Part shown: positions 37,394 through 48,388 of the stretch, piece by piece | Numbering within the stretch: position 1 is the stretch's first letter | Layout of the letters: each line of letters opens with the position of its first letter | Assembly (NCBI GenBank): GCA_025677815.1 | Contig: JAIXMP010000001.1 | Span: 1,674,001 to 1,738,000, forward strand | DNA from: Phascolomyces articulosus | Lineage: Eukaryota > Mucoromycota > Mucoromycetes > Mucorales > Lichtheimiaceae | Reading direction: 5' to 3' | DNA length: 64,000 nucleotides | Translations under genes and position numbers: made by a program | The notes under the pieces: model-generated | Databases searched by the model: none | What the model saw: the letters and a program-made list of their open reading frames with translations, nothing else | What the model was told of the DNA's origin: nothing

Positions 37394-37660
37394 TTATACG
37401 TTGTCAATTAGATATACTACATGTTGTGTCAATTGAAAATGAAGAGAAAATACTTTAATCATTTTTCCCAAGGTAGCGTCCTTGGTTAAAAGTTCATGTC
37501 GTACATTAGCTTTAAGATTTGACCAAAACAACTCGATCGGTTTCAAGAACAGCGAACAAGCAGGAAGATATAATATTAAAAAAGATAATGAAGTATCATT
37601 GATTGAGTGTTGAGTTGGATGAGCAAACAGGTATGGAATAAAGTGTACATATACCAACAC
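37394..37660 (-). pseudogene. Tc1/mariner transposase C-terminal remnant (DDE endonuclease)
   Basis: Translation contains LYLPACSLFLKPIELFWSNL followed by KANVRHELLTKDATLGKMI. This corresponds to the conserved YLPPYSPFLNPIE.FWS.VK block of Tc1/mariner DDE transposases, with several key residues changed. No complete catalytic domain or N-terminal helix-turn-helix was found upstream on the minus strand (37660-38400). It is a dead fragment. Confidence 0.7.
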
Positions 37661-39156
37661 ATGAAGTAGGGCTCAATACCAGCATAAGTATATGTAAACC
37701 GGTGGTATTATGCTGAAACGGAAGCAATACGTATATAAATTATGGATGGCCAAGTCAATCCTGGCTTTCGAGTTTAGTAGTACTATGTTCTACTTGGTTG
37801 AAACACGGTTCAAGATTTCTCAGGTTAATCCAGTTTCCAGCGGCTTTCCTTATCTCTTTACATAATGAAGTTTTATTTTTTTCCTTAAAAACATCGAAGA
37901 TATTTGTAATAACGGACATTCCTTGCACTACTTAGTTCTTTTTCATATTCTGGATCTTTACCGAAGGACTTTTCAATAAAAAAAAATGAATATTATACAT
38001 ATATATATATATACTATTCATGGATTTTAAAAATATTGTTCCTGAAAGGGAGCCTGGATTGAGTTTTTATTAGTTTGTATAATTCTTAATAATACGTAGT
38101 GATTTGTAATTTGCAGTGGTTGATAATATAGTAGAAGGGTATTCGGGCTTGTTACAAGGCGTGAAGAGTAAACGGGGTTGGAGCGTAAAAGAATAGATGA
38201 GTGATTAATAACTGCCAATTTGAAGTAATACTGCCACGTATTCCTTAAAATCTTGATGGACATGGAGAATTACGATCACGTTTCTTTGCTACCAGATGTT
38301 CCAAATCTTCGATCTTGATACTCTTGGGTTTTTTTTTGTTCAAATTCTTCATTGGTACAGCGTAACGATGTTCTGCGAATCATCTCGAAGGCAGGTGCAA
38401 CATTTGTTGTAGTATATTTTTAGTATAGATGTTACACTTGCTGTGCCACTACGTAGCCTTATATAAAGGCTACGTTTTTGTAAAAATAAATCTTTAGCTT
38501 TTGACCTGATGAATCACTGTTCTTGCCCTTTCTTATATTGCTGATTGTTGTAAAGAAGTATTCGCGCTCCTGGCTTGGCGTCGCCGCCAGACGACGCAAA
38601 AACAGAAACGACACATTGTGAGTAATTGTAACTGAGTGATGCTTGATAATTGATCGATACGTTCACTTGACTGAGGAATTTCGATACATGACAACTCTGT
38701 CATTGTATTAACTCCATGGAAATTCAATTCGATTATGTAAAATGTAAGGAGGAATCCTAGTGGCCAAACACAAGTTAGATACACCATGCTATACGACAAA
38801 AACTCTGCAATCTAACTTAACATTTATTTGAAACCCAATCGTAGCTCGAACGTTTGCAGTATTGATCAAATCTTTGTTAAACATTCCGATTCTTACAAGA
38901 TCTTTGGCCAAAGTGTGATTGTTGTGTGTAGGTTCAAATGTCTTGGCTTCTCCATACCCCCAATCATGACTCCAATAAATCCAGTTTCTCGAGCTGATGG
39001 CACTATCTGTTTTGATATTGCTTTTATTTGAAGATACTTTCTTGTTCGTCCTAATTATTTGTTTTTATATTAGTATACTTATTAGAAGCAGGGAAAGATA
39101 AAACCGGGTACGATTTACCAACGAAGATGAACATTCTGGTCGGGCATATGTAAGAG
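37661..39156. other. Repeat-rich stretch with possible transposon debris
   Basis: Contains a perfect hairpin at 38451-38475 (separate entry) and short open frames on both strands (38533-38799 minus, 38828-39031 plus) without recognisable families. Likely old transposon sequence next to the transposase remnant. Confidence 0.4.
38451..38475. repeat. Perfect 10-bp stem, 5-nt loop hairpin
   Basis: ACGTAGCCTT at 38451-38460, loop ATATA, then its exact reverse complement AAGGCTACGT at 38466-38475. It could be a transposon end, a terminator-like structure or an RNA hairpin. Confidence 0.8.
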
Positions 39157-39405
39157 GCACGCCCTTATTTAGCCAGTGTTTTTTTTTTGACAAAAACCTT
39201 TCTGCCATTTCGAAATGTTCAACATGGAGTTGGTAAACTAATCATAACGAAGCTACTAAATACAATCAATAGATGTTATTTTCATTGTAGAAGTCAAAAG
39301 TTGTCAAAAAAAAATCATAGAAGAATAAAAAGAAAATGATATAAAAATCATGTCACAAAATTGAAATTTATTTCAAAAACCAATTGGGGTGAAATAAGGG
39401 CATGC
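39157..39405. mobile_element. MITE-like element with imperfect terminal inverted repeats
   Basis: Outer repeats: 39157-39174 and the reverse complement at 39388-39405 share the core AAATAAGGGC plus flanking matches (about 15 of 18 bases). Inner repeats: poly-T followed by GACAA at 39179-39193 pairs with TTGTC followed by poly-A at 39301-39314. The element is about 250 bp with no open frame. Class is inferred from structure only. Confidence 0.5.
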
Positions 39406-39587
39406 ATTAAAGAGAGACCTGAGGATTGAGCCACTGAATATGGACCAAATTTCGGTTTCACATGGATTGTCTTGTTTGACAGTTCTGAGAGGAATATTTT
39501 CAATTTTGAAATTATTAAATTATTATTAATAACAATGTATCATGTTCATTCCTGTATTACTCATATATTATCATGTGTAGTGTATAC

Positions 39588-40340
39588 TTATAGTCGGCGT
39601 ATAGCATTAACTACAGATGTTTTAATCGGATCCATATCTAATACCATCACTGCCAACTCTGCCACTATTTTCTTGAGTGCATTCCCCTTTTTATTCACAT
39701 CGTCCACGGAATTTTGATATGCCTGAACATATTAAAAGTTAGAACTAGATAATATATAAATGATGGTAATGCCCTGCTTTAATGTTACTGAAAACTTACA
39801 GATACAGCCACACCAAATTTTGGTACTTCATCCTCCGTGAATTCTGTACAACCTTGACTCCACAATTCTTTAAATGTACTAACGATCTTTGCTAATAACG
39901 TATCACCAAATACTTTTCTTGATTCATCACTATCACGATGGGAAGGATCCAGTGCAGCCAACGCATCCAATGCATCCAATGCATCCAGTGCAATCTTGAG
40001 GTAGTACAACCAGTGCATCCAGTGCAATTTTGAGAGAAAAAACTTGAATAAAAAAAATCTTTTGATAAATATCGCACACTCTTCCAACACGGATCTCTCC
40101 TGGAATCATATCAGGATAAACAAAAACTCACCCTTCGACCAATATAGATCTTAACATTTCAGCATAGCCTTGTATATTTTTTACCTGTGTGACTGTAAAC
40201 CTATCACACCAATTGGAGTTGTTTTCTCCTCCATATCCAAATGCAACACCTTTTTTCAGCCTGAGTCTGGTCCATATTCAGTGACGGAGAGATTGCCATA
40301 TACTTTCACTAGACTCAGTGGATGTTCATGTTCTAATAAA
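39588..40340 (-). pseudogene. Unidentified gene fragment with a 9-bp coding repeat (LDA repeats)
   Basis: The last two exons join cleanly: one ending at 39800 with a GTAAGT donor, and 39588-39722 ending in a TAA stop. Together they read from LDALDALDALAALDPSHRD through GDTLLAKIVSTFKELWSQG and EDEVPKFGVAVS to AYQNSVDDVNKKGNALKKIV and NAIRRL. Upstream coding-like pieces (VKVYGNLSVTEYGPDSG and VKNIQGYAEMLRSILVEG, to about 40340) are in other frames, with no sure start codon. No family is recognised. The LDA block comes from a tandem 9-bp unit and also occurs at 41218-41260 in the opposite orientation. Confidence 0.45.
39938..40030. repeat. Tandem 9-bp repeat, larger copy
   Basis: Units resembling GCATCCAAT / GCATCCAGT run in tandem at about 39949-39992, with a further pair at about 40010-40026. 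Read on the minus strand they encode Leu-Asp-Ala repeats. Confidence 0.75.
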
Positions 40341-40793
40341 TATGCTAGCATAATTTATTTATATATATACAGATTGCAAATATTTATAAGATCATATTTG
40401 ATGGCGTATCTTTGAAAATATGTATAAAAAACTGAATAATCTCACCGAAGTAGATCGCATTCATATTTTATGTTCTAGATGAGCAAAGAAACAACCTTAC
40501 TAATATAAAGAGTTATAATGGTACTCAAACTTTTTATTTTATTAGCGATATTAACAAAGTCGAATTTAGGAATCGTATGAATCCATCGAGCCAAGGAGGA
40601 GTGCCTCGGAGCTCATCGTTCTCAGTCCCATTCTGAAAGATCTATGATGGATATGTAAGCTATGTTCCATGTACATGTTAAACTTTGTTGTTATTCTTTA
40701 CTCTTTTCTTTATAGATCATCCAGTATCATTAACGAACAAACAACATAAGTTAAAATTAAATAAAAATATCTCTCTCCTCATATTTTGCTAAC
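40341..40793. other. Intergenic, no gene seen
   Basis: AT-rich. The final 100 bp before 40794 include a C/T block and may be a promoter for the Ser/Pro-rich frame. Confidence 0.45.
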
Positions 40794-41033
40794 ATGTACA
40801 ATATTTTAAATAGTGAACAACCAGCAACAACACCCTCAACACCTGCTCCTTCTTCTCTCTCGCAAGCCGCACAAAAACAACCAAATGAATCTTCTACTCC
40901 TTCTCTTTCCACTCCATTTTCTGTTCTTTCCTCGTCCGCCCCTTCATCCTCATCCATTTCTTCCTCTTCATCCACTCTTTCTTCTTCCCCTTCATCCGAT
41001 CAACAACGACGAAAGCGAAAGCCTTGTGGTTAG
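40794..41033 (+). CDS. Ser/Pro/Thr-rich small ORF, possibly a truncated nuclear protein
   Basis: 79 codons starting at a true ATG. Composition is almost entirely Ser, Pro, Thr and Gln, ending SDQQRRKRKPCG and a TAG stop. The basic RRKRKPCG end resembles the start of a fungal zinc-cluster or GATA-type DNA-binding region, and a possible donor (G|GTTAGT) overlaps the stop. No downstream exon with further cysteines was found, and the repeat-bearing sequence at 41218 follows. It may be a 5' fragment of a gene broken by repeats, or a chance low-complexity frame. Confidence 0.35.
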   Translation: MYNILNSEQPATTPSTPAPSSLSQAAQKQPNESSTPSLSTPFSVLSSSAPSSSSISSSSSTLSSSPSSDQQRRKRKPCG

Positions 41034-41217
41034 TTATGACCACGTTCAGCACGAGATCGTAATCAGAATAACGAATAATTATTAGTGAATAATAATAACT
41101 ATATTTTATATAATAAAAAAAAATTATTAATGGGCCATCAAAAAGAATTCATTGTTACATGTTTGGGTACACGAATTACCAAAAATAGATCACTCTGCAC
41201 TGGTCTTAAATTCTATG

Positions 41218-41260
41218 TCCTGGATGCACTGGATGCACTGGATCCTTCCCATAGTGTATG
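41218..41260 (+). repeat. Tandem 9-bp repeat, smaller copy
   Basis: CTGGATGCA units in tandem followed by CTGGATCCTTCCCAT, encoding LDALDALDPSH on the plus strand. This matches the 39.95-kb copy in reverse complement, including the non-repeated CCTTCCCAT tail. Confidence 0.75.
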
Positions 41261-41624
41261 TTGCTCTTGTTTGAGTAAAAAAATATCCTGAATTGCTCTG
41301 AAAACGTATTAGTTAGTTGTACTATATTATTCTTAATTATAATATGTAGTTCTTCATAATAATACATAAATGTAATGACTCACAAAATATTTTCGAAACA
41401 TTTTTCCAATAGTTCACAATCATCTTTTAATAACGCCTCGATGGGCTACAACTTGAAATGCTCAAACAGTTCAATGATAGTTTTTCCTTCGAAACACCAA
41501 TTGTTGTCATTTTGAATATGAAAATCGAAATCAGCTACCAAAGTGAAGACTATATCTAATCTCAGTGCTAATTTAGAGATTAAGAAATGATCAAAAAATA
41601 ATCGGCACTTTGATTTTTAAAAGA

Positions 41625-41725
41625 AATAGTATTCATGAATTAATAAACGCACTACTATTATTGTTGTTTCCAAGTGACACCGTTGTCAATTTACGTTATA
41701 TTAACTCTCGTCTTGTTTCCCGCGC
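41625..41725 (+). repeat. Dispersed repeat, copy 2
   Basis: AGTATTCATGAATTAATAA followed by an ATT trinucleotide run and a CTCGTCTTGTTT-like end. It is similar in order to copies at 2071 and 41763, and lies in tandem with the latter. Confidence 0.5.
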
Positions 41726-41762
41726 TTGTTGCGTGTGAGCATGTTGCTAAGAATTAAAAAAG

Positions 41763-41885
41763 AATAGTATTCATGAATTAATAAAAACATTATTATTATT
41801 ATTGTTACAAATCCAACACTGTTATCAAGCACCATTTATTTCACTTCTTTTAACTGCGATCCGCTCGTTTTGTTTGATCGCCTTA
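41763..41885 (+). repeat. Dispersed repeat, copy 3
   Basis: AGTATTCATGAATTAATAA, an ATT run, GTTAC, then a segment with CACCATTTATTTCACTT and ending CGCTCGTTTTGTTT. It aligns by eye along its whole length with the copy at 2071-2170. Confidence 0.5.
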
Positions 41886-42397
41886 CAGGGAAAGGAAATA
41901 AAAAATTAAATAATATATTATGATATGGTAGAAATTATTTATAAACTAGGAGCTGCTCCTGTAGTTAAAATTTATCGCCATTATACATTAATGCCAATAA
42001 AGAGCTTTTTTTTTCCAACGAAAGGTGCTTGGTAAATCAGTTCTACTAGGATTCTCTTAAAGGTAATCAGTCCTTTTAGTTTGACATTTATCAAATAACT
42101 TTTTTTGAAAGAACTTTCTATATTCTTATATTGAAGCTACAATAACTATCTTATTTTAGCCCTTTTCGACTATTTTGCATAATAAAGAAAAAGGCCGTGT
42201 AAGCATAATACCTTTGATGGAATGGATAATAATAGTGTTAAAATCACAAATCAAATATATTCTTTGTTTGCATAAATACTTACATTTACTGTGAAAAAGC
42301 CACTGATATGTTCTACCTTCAAAAAAAAAAATACTGTGCATTGACACAACAGTGTCTTCAGTCCCTCCCGCTTTTAACAATTGTGATATACGTAGTA

Positions 42398-42646
42398 CTA
42401 CCATTTGTCTTTGGTTTGTTTATCTTTTTCATCGGCCCATTTAGTACATTCTTTTCCCTTTTTTTCCATCCTCTTACCCTTATCTTTTTCTTTCATGTGT
42501 ATGTCTCCTTTTTGGTCCCATTCGCCATGATGCTCGCTGTTACTACCATGGTGATCCCATCGATCGTCATCGTGATGATGCTGCGGTCGTTTACGGCCAC
42601 CTCTACCACCACCAGGACGCTGATAACATTTATTATCGTCATCCAT
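42398..42646 (-). CDS. His/Asp/Lys-rich ORF of unknown nature
   Basis: An ATG at 42646 (minus strand) opens 82 codons reading MDDDNKCYQRPGGGRGGRKR, then His/Asp-rich (HHHDDDRWDHHG) and Lys-rich sequence ending KDKQTKDKW. The open frame continues upstream as ITTTYLVPVDNDLALE after an acceptor-like TTTAG. Beyond that, a Thr/Ile-rich stretch (PSITTTISLATITDTIITL) in the same frame ends at a stop 4 codons later. No splice solution that keeps the frame was found. It could be a decayed secreted or Thr-rich protein. Family unknown. Confidence 0.25.
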   Translation of the reverse strand: MDDDNKCYQRPGGGRGGRKRPQHHHDDDRWDHHGSNSEHHGEWDQKGDIHMKEKDKGKRMEKKGKECTKWADEKDKQTKDKW

Positions 42647-42859
42647 TTCAAGTGCCAAATCATTATCGACAGGAACAAGATAAGTGGTCGTAATAGCAAT
42701 GATACGCTAAATAATATTATTAAGATCCAATGTTATAATAGTATCTGTAATAGTAGCTAATGATATTGTTGTAGTAATTGACGGTTCACCTGTGACTGTA
42801 ACAGGAAAGGGCGCATATGTAATTTCAAATGTATGTTTTTTGTATAAAATGACAATCAA

Positions 42860-45365
42860 TGAATTGATAAGAAAGATAAAAAAAAAAGGTAACTTGGTTT
42901 ACGTGTACTTTATAAATATAGCCAATTGACTCAAAAAAGGGTCTTTTGAAAGGAATGTATCCAATACTTCTTGGGACGAGAGCCAAAGGAACAATCGTTA
43001 TACTTATATATCTAAAATAGTATAGCATTGCATTGTTTTAAAATTATAGAAAGTATAGAAGAGGTATATAACGTAAAGGCTATCCTTTACATTATATAAT
43101 TAATGCTTTAAAATAAGCTATGTTCACTTTTATTTGCTTTAGAATGTTCTCTATAAAGATATACACTGGATTTGTTACCATACCAAATGTCAGGGTCAGA
43201 TAGACTTTAGTATATATCTCCTAAATAATTGAAACTTGAACCAAGATTGTTGTTGTCCCTATAAAAAAATATTAAGGTATTCCTTTTCCTGGAGGTTCTA
43301 ATCTATTCAATATGATGATTTTTTTTCATATATTACTGTAGACTATTTATATGAAAAAAAAAATAACGAAACGACACATCGGTCGATCACTAAGACTTTT
43401 AATAATGATTCAAATCGATATGTAAGGAACGTTTACCCTTCGGTATTATTCTAAAACATTTTTACCAGCAAACAAAAAAGTCAGCTCTTCCCGCCTTTTT
43501 GAGCGGATGTCAAAAAAATTTTCACTTTAAAAAAAGGTTTTCACCATGTTCCATCAAAAAACACATCTTTTTCTTTCATTATGGTATGTTTTTCTATTTT
43601 ATCTTAAAAAGAAGCAAAAGTAAGATGGGTGCTATGATATACCTTTTTCTTTTTTGTTATGATGATATCAGTATCCGTAACGCTTTCTCTTAATTACCCT
43701 TATGTGGACCATGTTACATTTATTAAGTTTCAGCCTTGTCTGACGAAAAAAAAAAAGGAATATTATCCCATTGAATTTTGCTTTATTTTTATAATATTTG
43801 TTTTTACTAATAATCCACCGTTTCTTTTGAACAGTTTTTTAATATAGGTTGAATAAATGGTTGTTTTTCAAAAATCTTTTTTTTTTTTTTTGTGTCCAAG
43901 TTATTTCAGGTAATCTTTTTTCCTTGCTGGGTGGCTTGGGATTTTTTTACGCGTTTTTTTTTTTTTTTTGTGTGATGGGGTTTTACTTGGGAAACGGGAA
44001 ACCATATGATGAAAACTATACGACGGGCGGTCGGACTCGTGCCTGTACAAGCACATTATAGAATGTCGAATGTCGTATTTGCTGATGGTTTCCTGTTTAT
44101 CTTGGAAGGTTTTTTTATATTATCGAACAGCAAAGAAGAGAATAGAAAGACTTATTTCAATATTTTCTATTTGATTCAATTAGGTCTGTGGTCTATATCT
44201 TATTAAGTTATTAGTCTAGTAGTAGTTTAGTTTTTTTTCTTAAATGAATTATAATAAATGGAATGTCTTTTTTTTAATCATAAAACAAAGTTTAACTTGT
44301 GTGTGATGATGTGATGATGTGATGATTATCTCTTTTTTCTATCAATAGTGATATATTATAATGGAAGATGATCTTTTTCTTCAATTCTAATTGGAATAAA
44401 GGAAGATACCATGTTCTTGGAAATTCTGTAAACAAAAAAAAATCTTTTGGCGAGAACGTGCGTGGTAACGAACAAAGTTTTATCCAATCAGTTGGTAATC
44501 ATTTTTATCCAACGCGCTCCACATAAGATTATGAATCACATGGGACGCGTATTGGTTCGTCACCCATCATTTTGAGTGGGTAACAAGAAAAATGGTGCTC
44601 CGTCAATAAAAACTTATGTCGGTCAATGAATGCTATTGATGTTAAGGTTTATATTTGGTTGGCATCTCATCAAGATTATTTTATGAGTCTGTCAGGTACA
44701 CCGAGTACCAAAACCCCATAAAATTAATAATATTCATCAATCAATCATATTTTGTTGATTATATATAAACATTCAGCCATAAAAACATTCCTTTCGTTAC
44801 AAATGATATGATATAAATTAGACCAAAATATAATATAAACAAAGTTTATGGTAACATTCCAAAAGTGAACAGGGGCTGTTTAAAGGGGTCGTATTATCTT
44901 TTACTGATAAAAGCGTTGTCAAAGTGTTTAATCTTTTGCATAAGCCAATAAAAAAGAAGTTGTATCAAATCATCAATTTAATCAGTCAAGTCATTATCCC
45001 ATTTCATCATTATTATGTATATGCTTCATCTAAAATAAACAGTTTCATCTGTAAGAATAGGTCATACACATTATAAAATAAAAACATCAAAGGAAAAAAA
45101 AGAAGGTTGTGTTAAAAATATTTCAATGAAATGATGTTAAAGACGCGATGACGCTTTGCAGAGCCGCAATCACGAATGGACAACTGGATCGCTGTTGGCT
45201 GACAATGTCGCCATAACACCTGTTAAGCCATCTGATTGGTTGATTTCGAAAAACGGCAACACAAAAAATTTTTGCCTTTATATTTGGGGTCCCCATTCAC
45301 TTTTTTTTTTTTCTTCTCTTTTCTTTTATTCTCAACACCCTACATCTCTATACCACATCATCATC
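42860..45365. other. Gene-poor stretch upstream of SAM synthetase
   Basis: About 2.5 kb AT-rich sequence with poly-T tracts (43874-43890, 43955-43970), a GATGATGTGATGATGT short tandem repeat near 44305-44330 and no recognisable gene. The last 100-150 bp (C/T-rich, then TCATCATC before the ATG) are the likely promoter and leader of the next gene. Confidence 0.5.
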
Positions 45366-46884
45366 ATGAGCGACAAGTTCCTTTTCACTTCTGAATCCGT
45401 CGGTGAAGGTCACCCTGGTATGTTTATATACTTGGCTATTATTTGATACTCTTTTTTTTGTTTTGTCTTGAAGTAAAAAAAAAAAGAAGACTATAGGTTC
45501 CTGACATTACCTTTTTATTATTATAGACAAGATTTGTGACCAAGTTTCCGATGCCATCTTGGACGCTTGTTTGGAACAAGATCCTTTGTCCAAGGTTGCT
45601 TGTGAAACCGCTGCCAAGACTGGTATGATCATGGTTTTTGGTGAAATCACTACCAAGGCTAACTTGGATTATCAAAAGATTATCCGTAACGCCATCAAGC
45701 AAATTGGTTATGATGATTCCGATAAGGGTTTCGATTACAAGACCTGTAACGTCTTGGTTGCTATTGAACAACAATCCCCTGATATCTCTCAAGGTTTGGT
45801 TCAAAAGTCCTTCAACATTGAAGATATTGGTGCTGGTGATCAAGGTATCATGTTTGGGTAAGTTTGATGAAAACATTTCTTTTCTTTCAATTGTCTGTGT
45901 TCAAAAAGGTTGTGGGGGAAGAGGAATTAAGGGAACAAAGGTCTTTTGGAGGGAAAAACCTTTTTTATTCTATAAGCATAGAGTTGCAAGGATGATGATG
46001 AGGGAGATTTGGATACAGATAGATGGGGGTGAATAAACATCATCTTTGGGGGAGAATACAAAAAGATATTTGAAAGGAAAGAATGACTCATTCCCACATC
46101 ATTTTATTATTATAGTTATGCCACTGATGAAACTCCTGAGATGATGCCCATGACCGTTGTCCTTGCTCACAAGCTCAACCGCCGTATGGCTGATCTCCGT
46201 CGTGACGGCACCCTCGCTTGGTTGCGTCCTGACTCCAAGACCCAAGTCACCATTGAATACCAAAAGGAAGCCAACGGTGCTTTGACCCCTCTTCGCGTTG
46301 ACACCGTTGTTATTTCTGTTCAACATGCCGAAACCATTGAAACCGAAGATCTCCGTAAGGCTTTGATGGAACATGTTATCAAGGCTGTCATTCCTGAAAA
46401 CTTGTTGAAGGATACTGTCTACCATATCCAACCCTCTGGCAAGTTTATCATTGGTGGTCCTCAAGGTGATGCTGGTTTGACTGGTCGTAAGATTATTGTC
46501 GATACCTATGGTGGTTGGGGTGCTCACGGTGGTGGTGCCTTCTCTGGTAAGGATTGGTCCAAGGTCGATCGTTCCGCTGCTTACACTGCCCGTTGGATCG
46601 CTAAGTCCCTTGTCAACGCTAAGCTCGCTCGTCGTGCTTTGGTCCAACTTTCTTATGCTATTGGTGTCGCTGAACCTTTGTCCATCTTTGTTGACACCTA
46701 TGGTACTGGTTCCAAGCCCGATACTGAATTGGTTGAAATCATCAAGAAGAACTACGATCTCCGTCCTGGTGTGATTGTCAAGGAGCTGGATCTCTTCAAG
46801 CCAATCTACCAAAAGACCGCTGCTTACGGTCATTTTGGTCGTGAAGAATTCACCTGGGAACAACCTAAGGAACTTAAGTTCTAA
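45366..46884 (+). CDS. S-adenosylmethionine synthetase (methionine adenosyltransferase)
   Basis: Three exons (45366-45417, 45527-45857 and 46116-46884) give 383 residues, the usual eukaryotic length. It makes S-adenosylmethionine from methionine and ATP in the cytosol. Family landmarks: [20 protein letters not shown] at the N-terminus, [18 protein letters not shown] (methionine/ATP binding), the [20 protein letters not shown] block, and the P-loop-like [19 protein letters not shown]. The C-terminus reads [11 protein letters not shown]. Codon use favours C-ending and AAG/GTC/ACC codons compared with neighbouring genes, as expected for high expression. The gene sits alone between repeat-rich and gene-free regions. 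Confidence 0.97.
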
Positions 46885-47129
46885 TTTGTTTTTTCAAAAC
46901 CTCTTTAATTTTTTCCTATCTACATTCTCCAAATCATAATCATCATATCTTATATTTTCGCAATTTTTTATATTCCTTAACCATGTTTTCAACAAACTAG
47001 ACATTACACAAATTTGTAAAAGTTTTTTTCTGTTTCTCCTATTAATCCGTTTATTTTTTTTTATCTCAAAAAATTCCCTATATAACCATTATATTTTTTC
47101 CCCTTTTATTTTTTCTTCCCTTTTATTAT

Positions 47130-47160
<31 letters not shown>

Positions 47161-48388
47161 TGTTAGATATAGCCCGATTTATTTCATTTTATATTTTTTT
47201 CTGTAAATACGATTCAACATCGTCCAATGTTAGGATGGGTGGTAATTATTAAAACATTTTAGCGACCTTGTTTTGCCAAGTTGTTTTAAAAAAATATCTT
47301 TATCTGTTCCTTTGTTATTATTGTTGTTTTTCTTGCATGAACATTCGTTCTAAAACTAGCTACTATCACAAGATGAAGAAAGTGATGGTGATGCATAAAG
47401 TAGTAGGCACCCATACATATTGGAGTACGTTCCTGACACAATGATCTATTCTTATCAACTAAATGGATCCCAAGTGTGTGGTTTTTCAGCTTTCTGAATG
47501 GAAGGGGAACACACAGGTGATGTTGCATCTTGAACATGACTGGTTGAAATTGTGTGGGAAAATAATGCCGAGTTAGGCACCATTAATTTATCTATGAAAG
47601 GATGAAGATGCATATGATCATGCTTGTCTTTATGGTGATTTTAGATCTATCTATATAGACCAAGACGATGATGACACCCAACTAATCGGATGAGATCTTT
47701 CTTGCATGATTATTATAAACACCATTTTAGATTATGTCGAACGGAACTGATCGTTTATGAGAGATGGGAGGGAAAAATTTATGAGATTATACTGATGATG
47801 ATGAGGGGGAACTTTATCACGCGGAACATAACACAACACCTTGCATAATATGAATAGTTTTGTATACAAGTATGATTACGTTGCGTTACGTATCACTCTA
47901 AAACAGAAATTTTTTCTTCTTATATTATACAATATATATATATATAATATTGTGTGGAATATTTTATCCAAAGCCCGTTTTACCTGTGCCCTAATGTTCG
48001 ACAGAATGATAAAAGTACATTTTTTATAACTACCACAACAATGAATATTATATATTTAATAGCAGTGGTAATTGGCTTATCATCATGAGTAGAAGGAGAA
48101 ATATAATAAGAAGGTATTATATGGTATAGACTAATATATATTATATACATTGTACGTACAAAAAGAAAAAGAAAAGAAAAGAAAAGCATACATCATAAAA
48201 TTGTTCACATCAAATGTGAAGTTGGGAGGATGAAAATGGAAGGGGGGGTATCATGTAGAAATTGCAATGAACATGACTATATACAAGTTTTGATTATTGT
48301 GTTAATGTGGGTGATATATATTTTATGAAATGGAAGGGAGAAGAAGAATAATGATATTTTTCTTTGACATTAAAAACGTATATTGATT
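46885..48388. other. Intergenic with CT microsatellite
   Basis: The 3' flank of SAM synthetase is T-rich, with a CT run at about 47131-47155 and a TA run at 47933-47945. No gene recognised. Confidence 0.6.
47131..47155. repeat. CT microsatellite
   Basis: Uninterrupted CT dinucleotide run of about 25 bp downstream of SAM synthetase. Confidence 0.9.

Noticed and set aside
46099..46863. 254-codon minus-strand open frame opposite SAM synthetase
   Set aside because: A shadow of the strongly biased codon use of the true plus-strand gene. No own family pattern.
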